Positions 1 to 8,528 of a DNA stretch of 64,000 nucleotides are shown one piece after another. How positions within the stretch are numbered: position 1 is the stretch's first letter; every line of letters begins with the position of its first letter. The position numbers and the translations under genes are program-made. The notes under the pieces are model-generated. The model worked only from the letters and a program-made list of their open reading frames with translations. It was not told the DNA's origin and did not search any database. The DNA comes from Sphingopyxis sp. PAMC25046 (GTDB lineage: Bacteria > Pseudomonadota > Alphaproteobacteria > Sphingomonadales > Sphingomonadaceae). The DNA is taken from assembly GCF_004795895.1 (NCBI RefSeq), contig NZ_CP039250.1:4255501-4319500 (forward strand). The letters are read 5' to 3'.

Positions 1-699
1 CCAGGGCAGCCACGAGATACAGCGGTCGCTGTCCTGCAACTCCATGCCGTGCGAATGCGCCGACAGATTGTTGAGCAGCGCGCCGTGCGTCACGGCGACG
101 CCATGCGGGAAGCGCGTCGAGCCGCTGCTATACTGGAGATAGCAGGTCTCGTCGGTCTTTTGTTCGGGCAGGTCGACGACGGGGGCGGCGCGTTTTTCGA
201 ACTCGCTCCAGTCGATCGGCTGCACCCTCCGCTGCTCGGCCGCCTCGACCGCCATCGCGGCGATTTCGGGCGGGAAGAAGAGCATCGTCGGGTCGCAGCT
301 GGTGAGCTGGACGACGAGCTGGCCGACATAGGAATCACGCCCGCCGAAGCTCGTCGGCAGCGGTAGCGGAACCGGCCAGGCGCCGGCATAGATGGTGCCG
401 AAGAAGAGCGCGGCGAATTCGGCGCCGGTTTCGGCGATCAGCGCGATGCGGTCGTTCGGCTTCACCCCGGCGGCGATCAGGCGATATGCGGTGGCCAGCG
501 CGTCGGCCTTGAGCTCGCTATAGGGATAGGGGCGCACGAGCTTCCCGCGCGGATCGTGGAAATTGAGCCCGCGCGAACCCGCGGCGGCATAGTCGAGCGC
601 ATCGCCCACGGTGGCAAAGTCGGAAAAACGGCGCGGCTGCGCACATTCGGTCGGCGTCGGCACGAGCGCATCGGCCGAAATCATATCGGTATCGGTCAT
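1..699 (-). CDS. Fatty acyl-AMP ligase / AMP-binding protein, N-terminal part (cut by window edge)
   Basis: This is the N-terminal part (about 233 residues) of an adenylate-forming enzyme; the rest lies left of the window. The reading frame contains the AMP-binding loop YLQYSSGSTRFPHGV, where the Arg-Phe-Pro replaces the usual Gly-Xaa-Pro-Lys. That substitution is typical of fatty acyl-AMP ligases rather than acyl-CoA synthetases. Such enzymes activate fatty acids for transfer to an acyl carrier protein or polyketide/peptide synthase. The ATG at 699 is used here. An in-frame ATG at 762 would add 21 residues, and neither has a convincing ribosome binding site. The gene diverges from recX. The family call is firm; substrate and partner cannot be read from this fragment. 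Confidence 0.85.
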   Translation of the reverse strand, partial: MTDTDMISADALVPTPTECAQPRRFSDFATVGDALDYAAAGSRGLNFHDPRGKLVRPYPYSELKADALATAYRLIAAGVKPNDRIALIAETGAEFAALFFGTIYAGAWPVPLPLPTSFGGRDSYVGQLVVQLTSCDPTMLFFPPEIAAMAVEAAEQRRVQPIDWSEFEKRAAPVVDLPEQKTDETCYLQYSSGSTRFPHGVAVTHGALLNNLSAHSHGMELQDSDRCISWLPW

Positions 700-879
700 A
701 GGGGCTGCGACATCCCGCGATACGGGCCGCGCGGCAACAAGCATGTCATCTTTCTGTGCCATGTTTCGGTGCGCGAACCCTGTGTTGTTTGAACAAATCG
801 CCCATTTCCGGGCTTTAGCACCCGATATGGCGGTGTTGATCGTTCTCAATCGGGCCCGACTGTGGCACAAACATGGCAT

Positions 880-1452
880 ATGGCCAATCGCCGCGCTCCA
901 TCCGACCGTTCCAGAAGGCCCTTGAGCGCGGCAAAGCTCGACGAACTGGCGCTCGCCTATGTCGCGCGATTCGCGACGAGTCGCGCCAAGCTGACGAGCT
1001 ATCTGTCCAGAAAAGTCCGCGAATCCGAATGGATAGACGATAGTGACGCCATGGCGGCGTGTGAAGCGATCGCCGACCGGATGGAGCGTCTGCGTTATCT
1101 CGACGACCGCCAATATGCCGCGATGCGCGCGGGGGCGATGACGCGGCGCGGGCTGGGTGTGCGGCGCGTCAAGGCGCAGCTTTACGTCGATGGCATCGCC
1201 GAGAACGATAGCGGCGATGCCATCGCGGCGGCGGAGAATGCCGCGGTCGCGGCGGCGGTCGGTTTCGCGCGGCGGCGGCGGTTCGGCCCCTTTGCGACGC
1301 GCAACAGCGACGATCCCAAGCAACGCGAGCGGCAAATCGCCGCTTTTTTGCGCGCCGGGCACAGCATGACGATCGCGCGCCGTATCCTCGCCGTCCCGCC
1401 GGGGGACGAAGCGGGGCTGGCGGCGCTGGACGACGAAGCGGGGCTCGATTAG
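880..1452 (+). CDS. recX: Regulatory protein RecX
   Basis: RecX-family protein of about 190 residues, predicted to bind RecA filaments and restrain recombinase activity during the SOS response. The sequence is rich in Arg and Ala and shows the helical-repeat pattern of the family. An early segment reads YVARFATSRAKLTSYLSRK, a central one RLRYLDDRQYAAMRAG, and then comes GLGVRRVKAQL. No recA lies nearby, so the gene is unlinked from it. ATG 880 is preferred over an in-frame GTG at 862, but neither has a clear Shine-Dalgarno. It is divergent from the acyl-AMP ligase and is followed 30 bases later by the DUF192 gene on the same strand. Confidence 0.85.
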   Translation: MANRRAPSDRSRRPLSAAKLDELALAYVARFATSRAKLTSYLSRKVRESEWIDDSDAMAACEAIADRMERLRYLDDRQYAAMRAGAMTRRGLGVRRVKAQLYVDGIAENDSGDAIAAAENAAVAAAVGFARRRRFGPFATRNSDDPKQRERQIAAFLRAGHSMTIARRILAVPPGDEAGLAALDDEAGLD

Positions 1453-1482
1453 GCCGGGACACCCCCGATGGAGGAACTGCCG

Positions 1483-1938
1483 ATGCGTGCCATATTGACC
1501 GCCCTCGCCCTGTCGTTCGCGCTGCCGATGGCGGCGTGCAGCCGCGATGCGAGCGAGGCGGAGAGCGCCGCGACGATCCCGGTGACGATCGCGATGGCGG
1601 GCCAGGCGCACCGGTTCGACGTCGAGGTCGCGCGCACCGACGCCGAACAGGACCGCGGGCTGATGTTCCGGACCAGCCTGCCCGAAAACGGCGGCATGCT
1701 CTTTCCGTTCGCAAAACCGCGAATCGGCAGCTTCTGGATGAAGAACACGCTGATCCCGCTCGACATGATCTTCGTCCGCGCCGACGGCAGCATCGACCGG
1801 ATCGCCGAAAACACCATCCCCGAATCGCTCGAACCCGTGGTCAGCGGCGGCGAGGTTTCGGCGGTGCTCGAACTCGCGGGCGGCACCGCGGCCCGGCTTG
1901 GCATCGACGAAACGGCGAAGGTGACTTGGAAGGAATGA
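1483..1938 (+). CDS. DUF192 family lipoprotein
   Basis: Small exported protein of 151 residues. It begins with a signal sequence ending in a lipobox-like PMAAC, so it is probably lipidated at Cys. The DUF192 domain follows: EVARTDAEQDRGLMFR, then the family core SFWMKNTLIPLDMIF, then an Asp-rich segment and a VLEL-AGG-type C-terminal motif. The biochemical role of this family is unknown. The start was placed at the Met directly before the signal peptide; an in-frame Met 15 bases upstream would spoil the signal sequence. It follows recX closely and may be cotranscribed. A palindromic repeat begins 17 bases after the stop. Confidence 0.85.
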   Translation: MRAILTALALSFALPMAACSRDASEAESAATIPVTIAMAGQAHRFDVEVARTDAEQDRGLMFRTSLPENGGMLFPFAKPRIGSFWMKNTLIPLDMIFVRADGSIDRIAENTIPESLEPVVSGGEVSAVLELAGGTAARLGIDETAKVTWKE

Positions 1939-1954
1939 CGGCCAGTTCCGCATC

Positions 1955-2042
1955 GTCGCCCCCGCGCAGGCGGGGGCCTCCGTCGTCCTGACCCTGCGCC
2001 GCTGCGTAAACCTCCTGCGGCCCCCGCCTGCACGGGGGCGAC
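1955..2042. repeat. Sphingomonad-type intergenic palindrome, copy 1
   Basis: Two 24-base arms, 1955-1978 and 2019-2042, are inverted copies of each other with one mismatch, separated by 40 bases. Each arm is itself a small GC-rich hairpin (CCCCCGC opposite GCGGGGG). The arms match those of the element at 4822-4897 almost base for base. It lies between two same-strand genes. It resembles a REP/BIME-type element; a role in transcript ends or mRNA stability is inference. Confidence 0.85.
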
Positions 2043-2096
2043 GAGTATGAGTAATGGCTTGCGAAGCATCGCTCCTTGCCTGTAAACGCCGCAGCC

Positions 2097-2483
2097 ATGA
2101 GCATTTTGGGCAAGATTTTCACCTGGTGGGACGGCGCGACCGTCGGCACGCTGCTGAACAGCTGGAGCACCGGCGAGAAGGTTGGCGAGGACAGCCTCGG
2201 CAACCGCTATTTCCGCGCCAAGAAGGGCGGCCGCCGCTGGGTGATCTATAAGGGATCGAACGATGCGAGCCGCGTGCCGCCCGAATGGCATGGCTGGCTG
2301 CACGGCACCTTCGACGAACTGCCGACCGACGCCCTGCCCGCGCCGCGCGCGTGGGAAAAGGAGCCGAGCGCGAACCTGACCGGCAGCACCGGCGCCTATC
2401 GCCCCGCGGGCGCGCTCGAACGCGGCGGGCGCCGCGCCGCCGCGACCGGCGATTACGAGGCCTGGCGGCCCGGCGCCGACTGA
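2097..2483 (+). CDS. NADH:ubiquinone oxidoreductase accessory subunit, NDUFA12 family
   Basis: Protein of 128 residues matching the NDUFA12/B17.2 family, an accessory subunit of respiratory complex I that alphaproteobacteria share with mitochondria. The N-terminal half carries the family signature: GTLLNSWSTGEKVGEDSLGN, then RYFRAKKGGRRWVIYKG, and then the conserved PPEWHGWLHGTFDE block. The C-terminal quarter, from about residue 85, is Pro/Ala/Gly-rich and probably flexible. ATG 2097 puts MSILGKIFTWW at the start, as in relatives. No other nuo genes are in the window. The DUF2155 gene starts 7 bases after the stop, so the two are probably one transcription unit. Confidence 0.9.
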   Translation: MSILGKIFTWWDGATVGTLLNSWSTGEKVGEDSLGNRYFRAKKGGRRWVIYKGSNDASRVPPEWHGWLHGTFDELPTDALPAPRAWEKEPSANLTGSTGAYRPAGALERGGRRAAATGDYEAWRPGAD

Positions 2484-2489
2484 GCTTCA

Positions 2490-3161
2490 GTGCGGCCGCA
2501 CCCTCCCCGTATCGCGCTCCTGACGCTTGTCGCGGTGACCGCGCTGACCGCATGCGACCGGACGCCGTCGAAGACGGGCGGCAGCGCAACGGTTTCGACC
2601 GCCGCAAAATCCGAACGCGTGCAGCAGGAAGTCGGCGGCATCGAAGGCGCGACCCCGATGGCCGAGCGCGTCGCCGTGGTCGGCCTGCTCAACAAGCGCA
2701 ACGGGCTGGTCCGCGAACTCGAGATGAAGCCTGGCGAATCGGTGCGCGTCGGCCGCGCGATCGTGCGGATGCGCGCGTGCGAAATGACCGCGCCGTGGGA
2801 AGACCCGCCCGAAACGGGGGCTTTCGTCCAGCTGACCGTGCAGGACCAGCGCGACGACAAATGGCGCCGCGTCTTTTCGGGCTGGATTTTCCGCGAGCGG
2901 CCCGACCGCAACGTGATCGAGCACCCGATCTATGACGTCTTCGTCAAAAGCTGCGCGATGACATATCCCGGCGGCGAGCCGGTCGAACGCTCGGCGCCCA
3001 AATCGGCGGCCGCGCCCAAGGCGTCGAGCGCGCCCCAGTCGCCCGCGACGAACGGCGGCGAGGGCACGGCGACTCCGGCGGCACCTCCCGCGCCCGCAGC
3101 GCCGGCTCCGGTGGCGCCGCCCAAGATCGTGCCGCCGTCGCCCCCCGCCAACACCGAATAG
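2490..3161 (+). CDS. DUF2155 family exported protein
   Basis: Predicted lipoprotein or exported protein of 223 residues, with a signal sequence ending in a lipobox-like ALTAC near residue 22. The DUF2155 domain spans about residues 50-155, with VVGLLNKRNGLVRELEMKPG, then RMRACEMTAPWEDPPE and ending IYDVFVKSC. From about residue 158 the chain is a low-complexity Ala/Pro tail. The start is GTG 2490. The tail, and essentially only the tail, lies antisense to the 3' end of aat (2930-3161). Function is unknown; the NDUFA12-DUF2155-aat neighbourhood is familiar in sphingomonads from general knowledge. Confidence 0.85.
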   Translation: MRPHPPRIALLTLVAVTALTACDRTPSKTGGSATVSTAAKSERVQQEVGGIEGATPMAERVAVVGLLNKRNGLVRELEMKPGESVRVGRAIVRMRACEMTAPWEDPPETGAFVQLTVQDQRDDKWRRVFSGWIFRERPDRNVIEHPIYDVFVKSCAMTYPGGEPVERSAPKSAAAPKASSAPQSPATNGGEGTATPAAPPAPAAPAPVAPPKIVPPSPPANTE

Positions 3162-3691
3162 AGCCGCGCGAGATACTCGGCCTGGCGGATCTCGATCGCG
3201 CCGAGGCTCGCAAGGTGCGGGGTGAGGAACTGGCAGTCGAGCAATTTCCAGCCGCCGGCGATCAACCGCGCGACGAGATGCGCAAGCGCGACCTTCGACG
3301 CGTCGCGCACGCGGCTGACCATCGATTCGCCGAAAAAGGCGCGGCCGAGCGTTACGCCATAAAGCCCGCCGACGAGCTCGCCTTCCAGCCAGCATTCGAC
3401 GCTGTGTGCATGGCCGAGCTGGAATAGTCGGTCGTAGCTCGCCTTGATCACCGGGTTGATCCATGTCGTCGGCCGATCGTCGGCGGGCTCGGCGCAAAGC
3501 GCGACCATATCGGCGAAGACGGCGTCGGTAGTGACGCGAAAGCGGTCGGAAACGATGACTTTTTTCAGGCTATGCGAAAGGTGGAAGCCGTCGAGCGGAA
3601 GAATCGCGCGCAGCCGCGGTTCGACCCAATGGACCGACGGGTCGTCCGCCCCGTCGGCCATCGGGAAAATGCCCTGCGCATAGGCGCTCAA
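2930..3691 (-). CDS. aat: Leucyl/phenylalanyl-tRNA-protein transferase
   Basis: Aat transfers Leu or Phe from aminoacyl-tRNA to N-terminal Lys or Arg of proteins, marking them for ClpS/ClpAP (N-end rule). Visible family features are AYAQGIFPMAD, then WVEPRLRAILPLDGFH, LGHAHSVECWLEGELVGGLY and GESMVSRVRDASKVAL. WKLLDCQFLTPHLASLGA follows, and the C-terminus QLLTKTS is an alphaproteobacterial hallmark. Between these last two lies an unusual Gly/Ala-rich stretch of about 30 residues, encoded opposite the DUF2155 tail. TTG 3691 is the only standard in-frame start near the expected position. However, in-frame codons upstream still read ESIDPALLL, as family members do, so the true start may be the CTG at 3727, which overlaps the methyltransferase stop as CTGA. 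Confidence 0.88.
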   Translation of the reverse strand: MSAYAQGIFPMADGADDPSVHWVEPRLRAILPLDGFHLSHSLKKVIVSDRFRVTTDAVFADMVALCAEPADDRPTTWINPVIKASYDRLFQLGHAHSVECWLEGELVGGLYGVTLGRAFFGESMVSRVRDASKVALAHLVARLIAGGWKLLDCQFLTPHLASLGAIEIRQAEYLARLYSVLAGGDGGTILGGATGAGAAGAGGAAGVAVPSPPFVAGDWGALDALGAAADLGAERSTGSPPGYVIAQLLTKTS

Positions 3692-3723
3692 AAGCAGCGC
3701 AGGGTCGATGGATTCGAAATGCT

Positions 3724-4554
3724 TCAGGACGCGGGCTTCACGAATTTGAGCGTCATGCGGTCCGATTCGCCGATCGCGACATATTTGGCGCGATCGGTCT
3801 CGCCCTCGGTCAGGTTCGGCGGCAACGTCCAGACGCCCTTGGGATAATCTTTGGTATCCTTCGGATTGGCGTTGATCTCGCTCTCGCCGGCGAGCTCGAA
3901 GCCCGCGGCCTCGGCAAAGGCGACGATCGAGCTTTTCTTCATATAGCCCGACTTTTCCTCCTTCGCGCTGTCGTCGCTCTCGTTCAGCCGATGCTCGACG
4001 ACGCCCAGCGTGCCGCCGGGTTTGAGCATCGCGAAAATCTGCTTGAAGGCGTCGGCGGTCTTGTCGGCGCCGCCGAAGCGCCAGTTGTGGACGTTGCGGA
4101 AGGTCAGCACGACATCGACGCTGCCGTCGGCAACCTTCGTCCCCGCGCCGGTGGCAGGGAATTCGGCGAGCTTCAGCGCGCCATAGGTTGCGGCATCGGC
4201 CGCCTGCTTTTCCTTGATCCGGTTAAGGCCGCGTTCCCACGGCGCCGCGACATAAAGCGTGCCGCCGCCGGCCTTGGTCAACGGCGCAAGGATTTCGGTG
4301 TACCAGCCGCCGCCGGGCCACAGCTCGACCACCGTGTCGCCGGGCTTCACGCCGAAAAAGGCCAGGGTTTCGGCGGGGTGGCGATAGGGGTCGCGCGCGA
4401 CGTTCGCGGCGGTGCGGGTGGGGGCGGCGACCGCGGCGGCGATCGCATCGCCGTTCGCGGGGGTCGCATGACCGGCGTGGCCGTCATGCTGCATCGCGGC
4501 AGCGGGGACGGCGATCAGGGCGGCGGCACTTGCAAGCAACGACAGGACACGCAT
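3724..4554 (-). CDS. Exported class I SAM-dependent methyltransferase (COG4798-like)
   Basis: Protein of 276 residues with a Sec signal peptide (MRVLSLLASAAALIAVPAAA), a short His-containing linker and a Rossmann methyltransferase domain. The SAM-binding motif I is VVELWPGGGWYTEIL around residues 75-90. A later acidic segment VDVVLTFRNVHNW and the strand GGTLGVVEHR complete the fold. COG4798-type predicted methyltransferases are similar. An exported methyltransferase is unusual because SAM is cytosolic, so the substrate and true location are open. The start at 4554 has a good ribosome binding site (GAGAGGT). Its stop overlaps the putative CTG start of aat, which suggests translational coupling. 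Confidence 0.8.
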   Translation of the reverse strand: MRVLSLLASAAALIAVPAAAMQHDGHAGHATPANGDAIAAAVAAPTRTAANVARDPYRHPAETLAFFGVKPGDTVVELWPGGGWYTEILAPLTKAGGGTLYVAAPWERGLNRIKEKQAADAATYGALKLAEFPATGAGTKVADGSVDVVLTFRNVHNWRFGGADKTADAFKQIFAMLKPGGTLGVVEHRLNESDDSAKEEKSGYMKKSSIVAFAEAAGFELAGESEINANPKDTKDYPKGVWTLPPNLTEGETDRAKYVAIGESDRMTLKFVKPAS

Positions 4555-4633
4555 ATGGGCACCTCTCTCCAGGGGGATTTCGCCTCCTTGCGGAGACCGG
4601 GGAATACCCCTGTTTGCGAAGGGATGCGCGGCA

Positions 4634-4819
4634 ATGCAAGTGTCGATGCTGTCGGTGGCAATTGCGGCCGCTGTGCTGTTCGGCGTTGCCGAGATCGCCA
4701 ACTGGCGCCGCAACAACCGGCGCGACGTCGAGGAGGTCGGCTTCATGCCGTGGCGCGGGATCGCGCTGGCGGCGGCAGCGGTGGCGCTGTTCGCGACGGC
4801 ATTCGCTTTGAAGCCGTAA
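4634..4819 (+). CDS. Small two-segment membrane protein
   Basis: Protein of 61 residues with two hydrophobic segments: about 5-20 (LSVAIAAAVLFGVAEI) and about 42-58 (GIALAAAAVALFATAFAL). They are joined by a charged loop NWRRNNRRDVEEVGF. That layout suggests a small inner-membrane protein with a cytosolic hairpin. No family was recognised. It lies divergent from the methyltransferase, with about 80 bases between the two starts, and ends just before a palindromic repeat. Coding is supported by the clean membrane topology rather than by homology, so the call is moderate. Confidence 0.55.
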   Translation: MQVSMLSVAIAAAVLFGVAEIANWRRNNRRDVEEVGFMPWRGIALAAAAVALFATAFALKP

Positions 4820-4821
4820 CC

Positions 4822-4897
4822 GTCGCCCCCGCGAAGGCGGGGGCCGCCGTCGGCCTTGCGCTATCTCGCCAGCGGCCCCCGCCTTCGCGGGGGCGAC
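4822..4897. repeat. Sphingomonad-type intergenic palindrome, copy 2
   Basis: The 24-base arms 4822-4845 and 4874-4897 are perfect reverse complements with a 28-base spacer. The sequence is nearly identical to the element at 1955-2042. It lies between a plus-strand small gene and the 3' end of minus-strand cpaF, so it could act as a two-way transcript end. That role is inference. Confidence 0.88.
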
Positions 4898-4903
4898 GAG
4901 CTG

Positions 4904-6400
4904 CTACAGGCACGCCTCGAGATAGGGCTGGTCGAAGCCGTACTGGCGCGCCTTTTCGAGCGTATAGGGGCGCAGGCCCATCGCGCGATATTCGCCGACG
5001 ATCTTGCCGTCCTTGTCCTCGTCGAGATATTCGAACTTGAAGAGTTCCTGGGTGACGATGACGTCGCCTTCCATGCCGATCACCTCGGTCACATTGGTGA
5101 CGCGGCGCGAACCGTCGCGCAGGCGCTTGATCTGGACGATCAGGTCGACCGAGTCGGCGATCTGTTTCGAGATCGCTTCCTTCGGGATCTTGATGTCGCC
5201 CATCAGCACCATATTCTCCATACGGCCGAGGCATTCGCGCGGGCTGTTCGAGTGGAGCGTACACATCGATCCGTCGTGACCCGTGTTCATCGCGGCGAGG
5301 AGGTCGAAACACTCGGCGCCGCGGACTTCGCCCATGATGATGCGGTCGGGGCGCATACGCAGCGCGTTCTTGACGAGGTCGCCCATGTGGATCGCGCCAT
5401 TGCCCTCGAGGTTCGCGGGGCGCGTTTCGAGCGGAAGCCAGTGCGGCTGCTGCAGGCGAAGTTCGGCGGCGTCCTCGATCGTCAGCACGCGTTCGCCGGG
5501 GTCGATCATCTTCGACAGCGCGTTGAGCATGGTGGTTTTACCCGAACCGGTGCCGCCCGAGATAACGATGTTGAAGCGGCTGGCGCCCGCGATTTTCAGT
5601 GCGGTGCACATTTTCTGGCTCATCGCGCCCCATTGGCAGAGCATGTCGAGCGTGATCGGCTTGGCCGAGAATTTACGAATCGAGATCGCGGTACCGCGGA
5701 GGCTCAGCGGCGGGACGATCACGTTGACACGGCTGCCGTCCTTGAGGCGCGCGTCGGCAAGCGGCGTCGTCTGGTCGACGCGGCGGCCGACCATGTTGCA
5801 GATGCGCTGCGCGATCTGGAACAGATGCTGTTCGTCGCGAAACTGGATCGGCGCGATAACGAGCTGGCCCTTGCGCTCGACATAGGTCTGGTACGGGCCG
5901 TTGACCATGATATCGCTGATGTCGGGGTCGGCGAGCAATTCCTCGAGCGGGCCGAAGCCCAGGAGCTCGTCGACGAGCACCTTTTCGAGCGCGAATTGTT
6001 CGCGGCGATTGAGCGTGATTCGCAGCTCGGCGAGCACCTCGAGGATGATCGGGCGGAATTCCTCGGTCAGCTCGTCCTTGCTCAGCGTCGCGGCCGCTTC
6101 GGGATCGACGCGTTCGAGCAGGCGCGGCAGCACCTGTTCCTTGATCTTGTGGACGCTCGCCTCGAAACCCTGCGCCTTTTCGGGCTCCATCGCTTCGGCC
6201 GACGAGCGCTGGTTCAACCGCTCCATCGCCTCTTCTTCGGGCGTCAGGTTCGACGGGATCGGCGGCGGAGCTTCGGCAGGCGCGGTGTCGATCGCAGGGA
6301 ATTGCGCGCCGCCGGGCACACCGGGGCCAGTTTGCATCGGCTTCGCCACGCCAAAGGCGGGGCGGCCAGCGGTTCCGGGGCGGCGTCCGAATGCACTCAT
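4904..6400 (-). CDS. cpaF: CpaF-type secretion/pilus assembly ATPase (orphan)
   Basis: Type II/IV secretion hexameric ATPase of 498 residues, of the CpaF/TadA family that powers Flp/Tad pilus assembly in the inner membrane. The N-terminal 50 residues are Pro/Gly-rich and disordered. The ATPase carries Walker A GGTGSGKTT (282-290), then an Asp box and the family block GEVRGAECFDLLAAMNTGHDG, followed by HSNSPREC. The start at 6400 gives MSAFGRRPG; an in-frame extension to 6469 lacks support. No CpaB, CpaC, CpaE, TadB or pilin gene lies on either side, so this is a stand-alone copy. It is separated from atpC by a terminator and must have its own promoter in 6401-6533. Confidence 0.92.
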   Translation of the reverse strand: MSAFGRRPGTAGRPAFGVAKPMQTGPGVPGGAQFPAIDTAPAEAPPPIPSNLTPEEEAMERLNQRSSAEAMEPEKAQGFEASVHKIKEQVLPRLLERVDPEAAATLSKDELTEEFRPIILEVLAELRITLNRREQFALEKVLVDELLGFGPLEELLADPDISDIMVNGPYQTYVERKGQLVIAPIQFRDEQHLFQIAQRICNMVGRRVDQTTPLADARLKDGSRVNVIVPPLSLRGTAISIRKFSAKPITLDMLCQWGAMSQKMCTALKIAGASRFNIVISGGTGSGKTTMLNALSKMIDPGERVLTIEDAAELRLQQPHWLPLETRPANLEGNGAIHMGDLVKNALRMRPDRIIMGEVRGAECFDLLAAMNTGHDGSMCTLHSNSPRECLGRMENMVLMGDIKIPKEAISKQIADSVDLIVQIKRLRDGSRRVTNVTEVIGMEGDVIVTQELFKFEYLDEDKDGKIVGEYRAMGLRPYTLEKARQYGFDQPYLEACL

Positions 6401-6533
6401 CCGTTTTATCCTGCTTCGTATCTCATGCGGGAATGCCCCCGGTATTCCGGCGAAACCCCCATCCGACACGGTGAATAAATCGGAAACTTTGACATTGTCC
6501 TAATGCCGCGGGCGTTTGCCACGCGGACATGAA

Positions 6534-6563
6534 AAAGCCCGCATCGGCGAGGATGCGGGCTTT
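6534..6563 (-). terminator. Rho-independent terminator of the atp operon
   Basis: A perfect 12-base stem (AAAGCCCGCATC at 6534-6545 with its complement at 6552-6563) and a 6-base loop. Read on the minus strand it is followed by a T run (TTTTT), 25 bases after the atpC stop. It ends the atpHAGDC transcript and separates it from cpaF. Confidence 0.88.
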
Positions 6564-6588
6564 GGTCCGACCGTGAATGGCGGAAAAT

Positions 6589-6846
6589 CTATCCGGCGAT
6601 ATGTTCAGCCAGCACGGTGAGGCCCGCTTCGTTGACCTCGGCGAAGCCGCCTTCGACCTCGATCACCTCGGGCGCGGCGCCCGCGGTGGCATAGATGGTC
6701 AGCGGGCCGTTGCGCAGCGTCGCCATGAAGGGCGCGTGGCCTTCGAGCACCGAGAAATCGCCCTCGGTCCCCGGGACGGTGACCATATGGACGTCGGCGG
6801 TCCGCTCGAGGCGGGCGGGAGTGACGAGTTCGAACTTCAGGGCCAT
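6589..6846 (-). CDS. atpC: F1F0 ATP synthase subunit epsilon
   Basis: Epsilon subunit of the F1 rotor, which couples gamma rotation to F0 and inhibits ATP hydrolysis. At 85 residues it is short: it has the N-terminal beta-sandwich ([36 protein letters not shown], then [17 protein letters not shown]) and lacks most of the C-terminal helical hairpin. Short epsilon subunits are known in alphaproteobacteria. The start at 6846 gives MALKFEL. It is the last gene of the operon. The gap to atpD (122 bases) is occupied by a palindromic element. Confidence 0.95.
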   Translation of the reverse strand: MALKFELVTPARLERTADVHMVTVPGTEGDFSVLEGHAPFMATLRNGPLTIYATAGAAPEVIEVEGGFAEVNEAGLTVLAEHIAG

Positions 6847-6857
6847 CTTCAATCTCC

Positions 6858-6961
6858 CCCCTCCCGCTTGCGGGAGGGGTCGGGGGAGGGCTTGTTTCAT
6901 TCCGGCGAAGCGCCCGTCCCCCGACAGACCCTCCCCTAACCCCTCCCGCAAGCGGGAGGGG
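6858..6961. repeat. Palindromic element between atpD and atpC
   Basis: Two 22-base self-complementary palindromes, CCCCTCCCGCTTGCGGGAGG at 6858-6879 (first 20 bases shown) and its near-identical partner at 6940-6961. They flank a 60-base core with GGGGGAGGG and CCCTCCCC runs. It lies inside the atp operon and could fold strongly in the mRNA. Its effect on atpC expression is unknown. Confidence 0.85.
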
Positions 6962-6968
6962 AACTCGA

Positions 6969-8528
<1,560 letters not shown>

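Noticed and set aside
762..862. A LexA/SOS box upstream of recX
   Set aside because: The short region has GTT and GAAC fragments but no GTTC-N7-GTTC or other convincing site.
1955..4897. GC-rich repeats as a possible CRISPR
   Set aside because: Only two dispersed dyads exist, with no regular spacing, spacer set or cas genes.
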